A DNA stretch of 64,000 nt from Scatophagus argus. Taxonomy: Eukaryota; Chordata; Actinopteri; Scatophagidae. This document shows positions 12,135-31,688 of this stretch, in pieces. The DNA is taken from contig NC_058493.1 of NCBI RefSeq assembly GCF_020382885.2, positions 20,140,499 to 20,204,498 of the forward strand, written 5' to 3'. A program made the translations under genes and the position numbers. Numbering within the stretch: the stretch's first letter is position 1; every line of letters starts with the position of its first letter. Below the pieces are notes generated by a model, which ran no database searches, was not told the DNA's origin, and worked only from the letters and a program-made list of their open reading frames with translations.

Positions 12135-15100
12135 ATGGGAGTGCACGGACTCTGGAGGCTACTGGAGAGTACAGGGAAACCCATCAACCCCGAAACTCTG
12201 GAAGGAAAGATCCTTGCTGTTGGTATCTTGGTTTGATGCTAATCTGTTTGTCTGTCATTGTTTTAGAATGGTCTCGTCATCTTTCCTCCATTTCTCTGTC
12301 CGATGTTTAATGCTGCTTTCTGTTAAGTCATTGCATTAACCTTAACCAGACACCTCCAGACATTAGTATATGGCTGAACCAGGCAGTGAAGGGGGTGAGA
12401 GACCGTGAAGGTAACAGTGTCCATAACGCTCACCTCCTCACTCTCTTCCACCGCATCTGTAAGCTGCTTTTCTTCCGCATCAGGCCAGTGTTTGTGTTTG
12501 ATGGGGAAGCGCCACAGCTGAAGAAACAGACTCTGGTACGTCCAGTCACTTAACCAGTCTGTGTAACTGTTTTCTGAACAAAGATAACCGATTTTGAATA
12601 TTTTTACCAAATGTATGCGATTGGCTGTGACTGTGATACTGTTGCAGGCTCTGAGGAGGCAGAGGAAAGAGGAGCTAAGCCAGGAGTCCAGACAGACCAA
12701 TGAGAAACTCCTCAAGACGTTCCTGAAGAGACAAGCTATCAAAGCTGCACTTGGAGACCGAAGGTAGGAGAGAGGGGCAGTGTACAGGTGGGGGGGTGGC
12801 AGAGAAAACACAACGCTCTTCCCTTGTTTCTGACACATAAGAGACACAAAGCTTCCTGTCATGTTTCTCCTATGTCTCCTTCTCTACTTGCCTACTGTCC
12901 AAATAGCCATTAGAGTCATTGTAATGTCAGCACTTTTATTCTGAAATATCTTTTTATTTTTCTCTCCACAGTAAGGATCCTCTACCCAGCCTTTCCAGCG
13001 TGAGGAGAGATGAGGTGGACGATATGTATGTCCTACCAGCCCTGCCAGCTGCAGAGGAGAAGGACAAAAGCAGGTCAGAGGCCTGGGGAAGGTTACTATT
13101 CACTTGTTAGAAAGGATGAAGTGACAACTTTCACTCAGACTAACTACAGTCTATTTCTGAGTTTTACATCTGTCCTTTGCTAAATGAAGAAGAGGATGCC
13201 AAGCTTCTCCTCTTCACATGTGTGTTAGATAGGAGAGTCAGGTGTTCTGTGGAGACAAATCCTGACACTCCTGACTAGCCAAGCCAAGTGTTGTATTCGT
13301 GACTCTCTTTGCATGAACAGAAATAAGTTAAAACATTTTTTCTTTAATCAGTGACAAGTTACCATTTACGGTGCCTTGTTTTATGTAGTTATTTCACAAA
13401 TAATAATGATACTGTAATTGTGTTGTGTTTCATTCTTGCAGTTCAGAGGAGGAGGACGAGGAAGAGAAAGAGTGGGCAGAGATGGTTGACAGTTATCCCA
13501 TGTATCAGGTAAAAGAACATCAAATTATATACTGCAACAGCGCCACCATTTAATACAGTACAAATAGTTTGTGTTCAATCTGGACGATGCCTCAGTGTTA
13601 TATTGATTGAAGAGACAAGATATTATCTGGTATTTTGGTTTTAATATTTTAAGATTGCTTTGTTGTTACTGGACTCTTTGGTCCTGTATTGCATTAAAGT
13701 GATGTAATTTTCTTCGAAACTGAAGGGGGAATTTTATGATGACCCCAACTCAGTGGACATCAACTCAGAGGAGTTTGCCGGCCTGCCTCCCGAAATGAAA
13801 CACGAGATACTCAAAGACATGAAAGAGTTTTCCAAAAGACGGCGGACCATGTACAACAAACCTCCAGAGGTACTGTTCGCTTTTATTCACACTCACACAC
13901 TCAGCCATCTCCTCCTCCGTAACACAGACTTCACTCTTCACTCCCTCTTAGCACTCAGGTGACTTTTCCCAGTACCAGCTGGCCGGCCTGCTGCAGAGGA
14001 ACGAGCTGAACCAGCGTCTGGAGGGTGTGGAGAAAGAGATGAGCCAGCGGAGCGCCGTCAGCGCCCCACAGCTCTGCGAACAGGACGGGGATCAGCAGAG
14101 TCACAGCGTAGAGTCAAACCGACTGGTTTCCGAAGACCATTCTCACTATATCCTTATTAAAGGTGAGGGCGGGTATGATGATGTGATTACAGATATTCTG
14201 TATTTTACCGGAAAATTGTTAGTTTGGTTGAACGCATCGAAAGAGCAAATGCTCACAACCGTATTAGTTGACATTTTGATTTAAAATAAAGCACAGTAAT
14301 TTTTCAATGTGCTAGATTACTCGCCTCAATCATATTTAAATCTCTGCAAGTAGATTGGGGGCATGTTGACATCTGTAAAAACCAATGGGTGTATGGAAGC
14401 TAAATTAATCTACAATCTCATAAGATGTATTTTAGACATCACAAGTAAAAGTGACTGTAACATACAATGTAAATACAAATCTAAAAATGCAAGCTTGTCT
14501 GCGTGTTTATATTTAAAACACTGCCCCACATTTCTTACATAGGCTCGAGAACGAGTGAGACTGCCCCCAAGGACCGACCTGCAGCTGCGCCCTGGTCTGG
14601 GGGCTTCCTGTCCAGCAGCGGAAGACAAACAGCAGGCAGACCTGAGCCACTCTGGCGTCCTGCTTGTGAGGAAGAGGAGAAAGTCCGAGGTTCTTCCCCA
14701 GAAGACTCCAAACCATCTGTCTCAACGCCGTTTCAGGGAGACACGTCACCACCCTCACCTCGTACACTTCAGGCAATCCAGGCCGCAATGAACGACAGCT
14801 CAGATGAGGAGAGGGTAGATCACGAAAAGAACGGCGGTAGTTTGTCCCCACGTACTCAACGGGCAATCCACCAAGCTCTCGCTGAGGAGGACGACAGCGG
14901 TGCTGAACATGTGACTCTAACTGGCAGGTCACCCACCAAACTGCAGGCGAATATCATTCATCATCGTGTACCACAAGTGGTCCTCAGCAGCTCAGAGGAA
15001 GAGCGAGAACCTGATGGCGTGAACTGTTTACCTAAAGAAAATGGTGACTCAAAGGGTAGCCCGATGAGCCAAAGTTTACATGTGAAAGATAGTATGTTTG

Positions 15101-16811
15101 TCAGTAGTTCTGAAGATGAGATGGAAGAAGTGATTGGTCAGAGAAATAAGGCATTTCACTTTGCGGTGCTGCAACAACTTCACAAGGGAGAGATGAAGTC
15201 AGAAGAGGAGACAGAGAAAGGACAGTTGATAGAGGATGTGAGGACAGGAAGTGGAGGACAGACAGAGAAACAAGAAGAGCCTGAGAGAAGAGAATCAGAG
15301 CACGGATCGATCACAAGGAACAGGGATCTGGTTCAACCGCAGGGTGCTGCTGCCTCCACTCAAAACACAGTATCTATCGACCTCTCTGCACAGGTGTGTG
15401 GAAAGCCTCTCAGTGCAGAGACTGAAATTCATCCTGTGCCGTTAGAGCAGAGGAGTAACGAGTCCCCTCCAGAGGACAAGAATGGAGACGATGTGAAGTT
15501 AGAGGGCAGTGAGGACAGCGGATCAGAAGGTACAGTTATAGTTTGTATAAGATCATATTCAGTCGTGATTTCATAAACCAGCAGATATTAGCTAAAGTGC
15601 ATTTTGTTTCCTGCTTTATTTAGAGAGCTTCATCGAGGTATCAGAAGAAGAGTTAAAAGAGGAGGATGAAGATGATTCACTTATAATGATTAGAGAGAAA
15701 CAATCTCCAGATGAGATCCATGAAGACAAGACCAAGAAAGAAGAAAAACTGGAAGAAAGTTCAACAGAGGCTCCCAGCAGTTTGACATTAGAAGAAGAAG
15801 AGGACAAAAACAGACAGACTGAAGAGAAAGAGCTGAAGGAGGGAGCGGAGACAGAATCCCGCTCCACTCCAGTCATCAATGAATGGGAGCATTTTGATGT
15901 GGTGAGCGTTGTGGTTTGAGCTGGTTAGCCGTGCTTTAGGCTGAGCTGTCCAGCAGGTTAACGTGTATGAGACAGGTCTGATGCAAAGTGTGTGTGTATT
16001 CGTGTGTGTGTTGTGCTGCAGGATGAGCTGGAGGCTCTGGAGAGCTCTCTGCAGGTGGAGCAGAGCAGCCTGAGGGAGCTGAAACAGCAGCAGGAGAGGA
16101 TGGCGAACACCGTCACCGGACAGATGTACCTGGAGAGCCAGGTGAATGAAAGACACACATAAGCCACACAGACACACAGCCGTCCTTATGAAAATAGTTG
16201 ACTTATTATTATAAGAATCAAATGAAAATGTAAATCCTCATGCATAGACTCTGTCACTGGGCTGAGATGTGCCAGTCCAGAGAAGGTGCCAAATCGACTG
16301 GGGTATAAATTTCAAACATTTCCAGTGCCATGCAGTCAGCATCAGCTTATTCACACTCAATCGACCTCAAAGGTCAACCTGTCAGCATTTTCCTTCTTCA
16401 TAAAATTACCACGTGACGTAAAACCTCTAGAGTGCCTGGTCTTTCTCAATCCCTTTGGCTGCTTTGGTAATACAAAAAAAAAATATATTTAAAATATTGG
16501 CCAATGTAATGTTGGGGTCATTAATAAATCCGACGACGTAACACAGTGACCGCACGGTAATGACTGTTTTCCTCTTCAACACCAGGAGCTGCTGCGGCTG
16601 TTTGGCGTGCCGTACCTGGTGGCGCCGATGGAGGCTGAGGCTCAGTGTGCAGCGCTCGACCGCACTGACCACACACACGGGACCATCACAGACGATTCAG
16701 ATGTGTGGCTGTTTGGAGGGAGACACGTCTACAAGAACTTCTTCAGCCAGGACAAATATGTTGAACACTACCAGTACAGTGACATGCAGAACCAACTGGG
16801 TCAGTGCCCGC

Positions 16812-16852
<41 letters not shown>

Positions 16853-17259
16853 AAGGTCCAGAAGAGGTTTTATGCTGTTTAATATTTGGTCCTTATGAAG
16901 GTTAAAATTCTTCTTGTTCTTTTCATTGACCAACAGGCCACATCTAACAATTCTTTTCTTTTCTTTTTTTCTTTTTCAATTGCTAATTGTTGTCTAACTT
17001 TTGTCTTTGACTTTTATGTTGGTCTGTGTATGACATATCTTATCATTTGTAGTTGCCAGCTTACCTTCATTTATTTCATTTCAAAGCAATTGATATGTAA
17101 CCATGAGTGCAGATGATGAAGAAAAGTAAGGTGTTGAAATTATACTGGGATGAGTGCTAATCTGATGTGTTCATAGTGCAAGTATCAGAGACAGGTGTTT
17201 GTGTCGGCAGTGACTGATGGGCTGTCAGCAAACTGACCAGGCAAGAGTGTCCACGGCTT

Positions 17260-17318
<59 letters not shown>

Positions 17319-19796
17319 CCTCTTGCTTATCTTCTCAGGTCTGGACAGGACTAAACTGATAAACCTGGCTTACCTGCTCGGAAGTGACTACACGGAGGGC
17401 ATACCAGGGGTCGGATATGTGACTGGCATGGAGATACTGAATGAGTTCCCTGGGCCAGGCTTGGAGCCGCTCATACAGTTCAGGTGTGTATGAAACACTG
17501 ATTAGAATTTGGTGGTCAAAGGTCACGGTTACTGTTGTCTCACAAAACACATTTTTTGAATTGATACACTAATAATTTCACATCAATGTCTAAAAGGTTA
17601 AAAGAATTAAGTCATGACAATTTTAGGAAAATTGTCCACTTGATGACATGAAATGTTATGTTTATATTGATATTATCAGCCACACAAACATAGAGTCAAT
17701 TATACCAAGCCAAACTGTTTGCACAGACACAAGCACAGTATCTATATGCTCTGGTACTTAGGTGGGGGTGTGCAGTTGCTTTGCAGTCCACCGATAAACA
17801 CAAAGAAGAGAGAAAGAACAAGTTTAGCACAAACTGCTGCTCCTTTATGGAGCCCACACTGTAGACTAGAAAGTCAGACATGTTGTCACGAGTGTGGATG
17901 TTTTGGGGTTTTTTTTACGGTTTCAGAAGAAGACAATACGATTGTAATTTGCAGTATGTGTTGAGAAAGGAGGGAAAATGTCTAAGTTCTAACACAACTA
18001 AACTTATTAAAGCTATGGAACATTGAATCATGTTTCATTACTCACTTAGCCTCTCCTACCTTCAGGTATGCAGCATTTATAGGCTTTGAACTTCTTCTCA
18101 GTATGCAAAAATGTGAAGTTATCCTTTATGATAAATTATGTCCCAAAAGATTTAAACGACTTTAAACAAAATGATGTTCTGAAGGCTCATTACTGTTATT
18201 GTTTCGGTTCTTCCTCACAGTGAATGGTGGAAAGAGGCTAAGGAGAAAAAGCGTCTGGTGGCTGATCCTCGCGACACAAAGGTTAAGAATAAACTGAGGA
18301 ACCTAAAAGTACATCCTGGGTTCCCCAACCCTGCGGTGGCTCAGGCTTACCTGCAACCTGCTGTGGATCAGTCAGACAGCTCTTTCAGCTGGGGACGCCC
18401 ACAACTCGACATGATCAAAGAATATCCTGTGTGTGCGCGCGTGTGTGTGTGTGAGTGTGAGTGCATGTTTATGAATGAACAAAGTTTCCTTAACCAGTTT
18501 TTTACATTCTGTCTGAATCGTTTCGGTTGGAGCAGTCGGAGGACAGAGGAGACTCTTCAGCCTGTGATGAAGCAGCTCAACACTCAGCAGGTAAATAAGA
18601 CTCAGCCTGTGATTCCTCACCTGGGGTACTTTTACAGTCAGTTACCAGGAGGGTATGTGGAAAAGTATTTAACTCGACTAAACTCAGCTCAAATAAACAG
18701 CCAAGATTAAAAGTGATGGATCAACCGTTCTGCAATGTATAACCAGTTGAAATAGCTATGCTGCAAAAACTATGAGCTAAAAGTGAATGAATAGGCAGAA
18801 GCAATTTGCTAAATATTATGGGGAAGCAGTTGAAAATGTAAAAGGATAAATGCTTAAAATAGTTATGCAGAAGTAATGAATTGGCTAAAAGCAATGGATA
18901 AATGGTTTAAAGGTCCAGTCTCTGCCATTATATGTGATAGTCCTATAAATCCAAACTTAAGCAACACAAACATTGATGGTTCAATTGTATGAGAAAGATA
19001 TTGTAACAACATTCACTTTCATATAATAGGGTTTAGAGACTGAAAGGTAACAAAGTTTGGTAACCACTGCTATGAGAAGTTACTGCACTTGGCTGTAATG
19101 CTGTCACATCTTCAGTCCAGTGTCCTGTAAGCATCCCCGTCTCTTATTGTTAGTCACACTCTCTTGACTGTTTCCAGTTCGATTGGATGCATTTGTAAAA
19201 AGTCAGCAACGGAAGGAACGAAATTCCTTTGTGGTCTTACATCATTTATAGCTTTTCCCTCACTATCTTTGCTTTAGACTCAGCTGAGGATTGACTCGTT
19301 CTTCCGCATGGAGCAACAGGAAAAGCAGGCGATCCGCAGCCAGCGACTCCGCCGAGCAGTCACCTGCATGAAGAGAAAGGAGAGAGAAGAAGGGGAGGAG
19401 GAGGGGGACAGTGAGGAGGAAAAGCCATCCCCATCCAAATCTAAGAGAGGGAAGGCAGCGAGCAAGAGTCCAAAGAAAGGTGGTGGAGAGAGGGAAGAAG
19501 GGAGGTCTGCAGGAGGAGGATTTCTGGGGTCAGAGGTCAGTTTTCAACCTCCTCCCACATCTTTGAAGGATGTGAGCAGCACCAGCCAAGAGTCCCTCAC
19601 AGTAGAAGTTCCTCAATCTACTAAGAGTCTACCTCAGAGGGCCAGGAGGAGCAGCAGCAGCTCTGGCGACAGCGATGGTGGCAATGAAGTTGCTATGGTT
19701 ACAGCCCGATCTGTGTTCGAAGGCAGCCGACAAGGCCGCGGTGCGAAGAGAGGGAGAGGAAGCGCAAGAGGAAAGGGACGGGGGGCGAAGCGGTGA
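12135..19796 (+). CDS. ercc5: DNA repair endonuclease XPG
   Basis: Fifteen coding exons: 12135-12222, 12360-12535, 12648-12763, 12972-13073, 13442-13508, 13726-13869, 13952-14162, 14543-15529, 15624-15901, 16022-16141, 16586-16799, 17339-17483, 18221-18421, 18506-18590, 19278-19796; 1,150 residues (human 1,186). XPG makes the 3' incision in nucleotide-excision repair. The XPG-N domain is in exons 1-3 ([11 protein letters not shown], Asp30, FVFDGEAP). The long acidic, poorly conserved spacer is exons 4-9, mostly exon 8. The XPG-I domain starts in exons 10-11, with catalytic acids Glu779/Glu781 (MEAEAQ) and Asp800/Asp802 ([11 protein letters not shown]). The helix-two-turn-helix with [12 protein letters not shown] is in exon 12. 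A PCNA-binding box, QLRIDSFF, opens the last exon, and a basic tail ([16 protein letters not shown]) ends the protein as a nuclear localisation signal. The intron at 18422-18505 is minor-class AT-AC; all others are GT-AG. A candidate poly(A) signal ATTAAA is at 20019-20024. Confidence 0.97.
16817..16850. repeat. (TG)n microsatellite in an ercc5 intron
   Basis: About 17 TG units, starting 18 bp after the exon 11 donor. Confidence 0.9.
17263..17310. repeat. (CT)n microsatellite next to the ercc5 exon 12 acceptor
   Basis: About 24 CT units ending 28 bp before the acceptor at 17338. It probably serves as the polypyrimidine tract, so its length could affect splicing of exon 12. Confidence 0.85.
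18422..18505 (+). other. U12-type AT-AC intron of ercc5
   Basis: The exon ends GA, the intron starts ATATCCTG and ends TTTTTTAC, and the next exon begins ATTCTGTCTG. The U12 branch-site consensus TTCCTTAAC is at 18486-18494, with the branch adenosine 12-13 nt from the acceptor. Only this join keeps the frame and gives the family sequence [11 protein letters not shown]. No GT-AG alternative does so. The 84-nt intron also contains a GT/GC-rich microsatellite directly after the 5' splice site. Confidence 0.9.
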
Positions 19797-20325
19797 AGAA
19801 AAAACTGAACTTAAGCTATAACATAAGGTGCCTAAGCAATTGTAATATGTAGGATGTAATATGCTCCACACTCTCAAATATCAATATCAAATATATTTTT
19901 GATGTATAATGGACTCATTAACATGAGCGATGAATTGAACATTTTTCTGTATTATAGAATATGTGTTTTGTATTGATGTGAAAATGTTTGTACCTGTTTC
20001 TGAATGATAACGCTTTGCATTAAAATTTGGAAGTTTTTTTTCAAGTATTTCCACAGTAGATCATTTGTTGTGCTGCATGTCTTCAGCGCTCTTGAATTTC
20101 CTTGAGGTTGTATTTCAGTTGTCATCTCCTTCTGCGTATGCCCCCACACCCCAACCCCACCCCCACTCGTCTTTTACCTCGAACAAACACACACACGGAG
20201 GTATGTGAAAAAATCTGATCTTTCTAAACAAGTAGCCGATGTTTTGGCTTATTCCAAGTTCAGTTTTTACTTTACTTATTTTTTCCCTCTTGACAGCCCA
20301 GCTCCAGTTCGGCAGTGGGACAGAG

Positions 20326-20456
20326 CAGCTGTTGCTGTCTGTCAGCTGTATTGAATTGGAGAGGGGTTCAAGCACGCCCAGAGTGTGAAATGTGTGGTGG
20401 AGCTGAGGGTCAGGGTAGGGTAGCTGGACAAGAAGTTGGGAAATGCTGTATTTATG
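20326..20456 (+). promoter_or_regulatory. Candidate muscle-type promoter elements of mettl21e
   Basis: Two CAGCTG E-boxes (20326-20331 and 20343-20348, 17 bp apart) lie upstream of TATTTATG (20449-20456), which could be a TATA or MEF2-like site, about 160 bp before the mettl21e start codon. Paired CAGCTG boxes with an A/T-rich MEF2-like site are typical of MyoD/MEF2-driven genes, and mammalian Mettl21e is muscle-expressed. Motif inference only. Confidence 0.35.
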
Positions 20457-20617
20457 TGTGTAACTTAAAACCGTAGAAGGCCAACAGCCTGCCACAGATC
20501 TGGATCCAGACTGACTCAAATCCAAAGGATCATCTGGGACCAGGAACCAAGAACAGTCGACTGCAACAGATTTTCTGCTGTGGGCGATCTTACCCTCATG
20601 CTTGGACTCCTTCAAAC

Positions 20618-24684
<4,067 letters not shown>

Positions 24685-27660
24685 ACTGTTAAACTCTTTG
24701 TAGCTTAATGGAAAAGTTTTATTTATTCTGTTTTTATGGATGCCATTCATATTTTTCTTTTTGCTTTTTTTTTTTTAACACATTTTATCACACAATTTAT
24801 AGTTTTAACAGTCCTCTATCTTCAAAAAAGCTCAACAGTCTGACTTATTCATTGCATTTGCTTTGCATTTAATTTAAGTGAAGTAATAAACTGTAAAATA
24901 ATAAATAATATACTGTCAACTCAAAATATGTCAATATACTGAAGGCTCTTCTTTTAAAAAAAAAAAAATAAATAAAAATGAAAAAACTTGTCGTCTTCTA
25001 TCAGCAGTACGTCTTATCACCCGAGACTCAAGACCGACTGTGTTGTTTTGGTCCAGTCAGCTCACAGCACTGGCGATCTGGACAAACATGGCTATGAATT
25101 TTTCCAGAGGATTTCCGATGACCTTGTGGATTTATTTAGGAGGTCTGTTGCTGTGTGACTTCATTTGGACGATATTATCAGATTTTATGGCTGTTAGAAG
25201 TACCAGTTTCAATGAGGACAGGACAAGAATATATTTATTTTAGTATTGCAGTGGAATGCCTTTTATGCTGGAACTGGTGGCTCTCTGAAGATGAATCCTC
25301 TGGGGATCTTGAATGACTGGAAAGTGGACCTAATAACATTATTAATAGTCAGCAAGAAGCACAGCTGATGTACAACTGAGGCTGGTCAAAGTTTAGGGAC
25401 AATATTCAGAGGATGCACTCTTCAGATTAAAAACAATGGGAGGTTTTCATTATGCTATCTCATACTTCCTCCCTTCCTCTCTCCTCAATCCTGTTCCGCC
25501 ACCTAGAGGATCTGATCTTCCGGTTCCTTAAATGCACCTGAAAGAGGCAGGTAGAGAAGAGGCTTTTAGAGCAGCTGGCAGTGTTGAAACACGGGTGTAT
25601 TGTTCCTCTCCTCTCTTTCTGACAGCCTCAGATGGAGGAGCTAAGACATGAAGAAGACTCAAGGGAAGGGAAGGCTAACAGCTGATGAACCTACAGACAA
25701 TCATTGCCAGCTCCACTCAGCTTCGGGAGACTTATAGCTAATTTTAGCTCACTGTTTAGCAGTCATTTTTCAGCTGAAAAACTACAGTGCCACCACCTGT
25801 TGAGCACCAAACAGCAGATTAACAAACCTGACTACCACTTAGTGAATGTCATGAAGCATTTAGCAGCCAAGAGCCAGACATTTTGGAGGCCAGAAACAGA
25901 GCTAATGACTCCCAGTGAATGATGGGATTTTGTTATAAAACTGTCGGGTGTGAAAATAAGCTAATGTTCCTACAAGTTCTAATTTAAAAGGTGGTATTTC
26001 AATGTTGGGTTCAGAACTTGTTCCCATTTAATTTTTCACACCTTTTACATTACATTAACTCCTGAAAAAAATCATAATTGTTATAATTTTCAAACTTTTA
26101 GACAAGGTTCGTTACCTCTGCTTGATGTACACTTTACGTGTAAACTTGCTGTAATGGTTTCATTACTTTTTATGTTTTATGTCATGTTTGTGTGTTATCT
26201 AGATCAGATTTTTCTCATTTCTCCAGGTGATGTTTCAACAGCAAAACACTTTAAGGAGGTCAAATTAAAGATCACATCTATGTTGGGAAATGTGTTGCAT
26301 GTTTTGGAAACTCCCCAGTTAATTTGATTATCTTTGAAAGAGTAAAGTAGAGTGACATGTTATTAATGTGATCTGTTAAATCTAATGTGTCTTCCAATTC
26401 CTCCCACACTGTCTCTCCTGGTCATTCCTTGCCTTTTTTCCCCCCATATGATGTCTCGTTTGACTGCAGAAACCCAGACGTGGTGAAGAGTTGGACTAAA
26501 GAGGAGCAGGACAGACAAAATACTCAACAGATGAAAACTATGCAGCATTATAGAAATATCCATCAATTTTATCACTCTTTCAACAGTCTCTTGATAACAA
26601 ACGCCATTTCACTGAGAGACAGATGCTGCCTGTCACCACGCTTAAAAACGCTAATCTTTAATCCACACCAAGGCTCCGCGTCAACAGCACAGTTGGGCAA
26701 TGACCTAACCACTGTGCACCCCCATTAATGTATTACTGTGTCAAACCACCCTCAGGGCCTGGATGGATTTCAAGTTTTGGGATGCAAGTGGATTTAGACT
26801 GACGATACTTGAAACTGGAAGGTGATATTTTACGGTGAAACGCTGTTCAAATGCAACCAAGGGAAGCCTAATTAGGGTTTATATTACCGAAGCCCCCTTC
26901 TTTTCTTGGGGAGGAGGGTGATATGTGGGGATGGGGATGCATGCCAACCTGATCCTGTTACCTCCCATCTCTGGTGAAGCAATTGAGGCCATTGCAAAAA
27001 AAAAAAAGCATGCAAGTAAACATGACATGTTCAAATGAGCGCGTCATTTGCAGCCTCTGCATGGTAAGACCTCCTTTCATCTTCAGTTATGGTTATTGTC
27101 TGATTAAAGCGTTCTTCAAAGTCTTTTAAAAGTTTTGGTGAGAGTATACACATTCAGAGGCTCTCTGTAAAGGTGCTTCCTCCCAGCCAAACAACAACCA
27201 GACTTAACCTCTGTGTGTCTCTGTAACGAGACCACAAAAAATAAAATCAATGCATTACCAGTATGACATGTAATATGTGGACTGATTTGAGCACACAGTG
27301 AAAATCATAAAGCTATTTTGATCACTGCACCTGGAAATCCTTCAACACAGTAAGCGCAAAAGTTAGTTTTAACAGGTTTAGTGTTCTTTCATGTTATATT
27401 TATTCATATTAGATCCAGTATAAGGTTACAGACTGTGCAGGCTTCCAAGACTCACCAGCAGGGAAGTCCATAAGCGACAGTGAATCAGAGATCCCTGGCT
27501 GTTGGCTGTTGACATGATGACATTCTTGTCATTCTCTCACTCATTTTGGCTCTCGCACCAAGTCATCTTGGCGTGTGTGTGTGTGTGTGTGTGTGTATAA
27601 CGTGTGTGTTTCTATCTACGTGAGCTCTGCTCCTGTATCTTGCTTGTGTTTATTTCTCCT
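24685..27660. other. Intergenic stretch between mettl21e and mettl21c
   Basis: Contains the mettl21e 3' UTR (first ~230 bp), A/T-rich runs (about 24953-24990) and a (GT)n microsatellite at 27572-27596. Beyond these I see no gene, RNA or recognisable transposon. Confidence 0.5.
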
Positions 27661-27670
27661 GGGCACAGCT

Positions 27671-27828
27671 CTAAAAATACCCTCATGCCCTTGTGATGAT
27701 GATGGGTGTGTCTAACAGGATGCTGAGTCTCTATAACCTTGCAGTGAGAGGTCTCCAGATGCAGTGCGAATGCTCCTGAGGTCTTTCACTGGAGAATAAA
27801 GAAGCAGCAGGTCGGCCAAGGATCACAG
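27671..27828 (+). promoter_or_regulatory. Candidate promoter and non-coding first exon of mettl21c
   Basis: CTAAAAATAC at 27671-27680 (TATA/MEF2-like) is followed by a stretch ending in a good donor, CACAG|GTAGGG, at 27828/27829. This would splice to the acceptor CCAACAG at 28283-28289, just before the coding ATG at 28298. The exon start is unknown. Inferred from splice-site strength only. Confidence 0.35.
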
Positions 27829-28297
27829 GTAGGGTGTTTGAACATCAAGTTTTCACTGCTTGTGCATGTAGACAGAACTTTAGATAGCATGTTAGCATAT
27901 GAAAATACTCAAAAATAACCCTTAAAAATGTGCTTTCACATGTGTATGCACTAATATGTTATGGTTGCATTGGAGGGGTATGTTCTCCCAGACCTGTTCT
28001 GCCTTATTTTGCCTGTTACTGCTGGACTGCAGTTTGAGTTTATCATAAACATATATAGATATAAAATTTCACAATACATGAATAGAAAATCTTGCATGTA
28101 AGTTTTCCTGTCACCCTTGACAAAAACATGAAAGATACAGAAGAAAGATGACAAAATTGAATTTAAAAAAGTCTAAAAAGCTTCAGAGCAAAAAGGGAGA
28201 TTTAAAAAGAAAAAGAAAGAGTTTGATTGATGCTAAATCTCTAAGGCTTGTTGTACCTGAGCAACTGATAACATCTGTCTGTCCAACAGGATTTCAT

Positions 28298-31688
<3,391 letters not shown>

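Noticed and set aside
12323-12862. 179-codon open frame on the minus strand
   Set aside because: Antisense to ercc5 exons 2-3 and the adjoining introns; composition follows the opposite-strand exons.
14513-14932. 139-codon open frame on the minus strand
   Set aside because: Antisense shadow of the large ercc5 exon 8.
18422-18505. Read-through of this segment as coding sequence (open in frame)
   Set aside because: It would insert about 28 residues of Cys/Val-rich microsatellite translation into the conserved XPG core; AT-AC splicing restores the exact family sequence.
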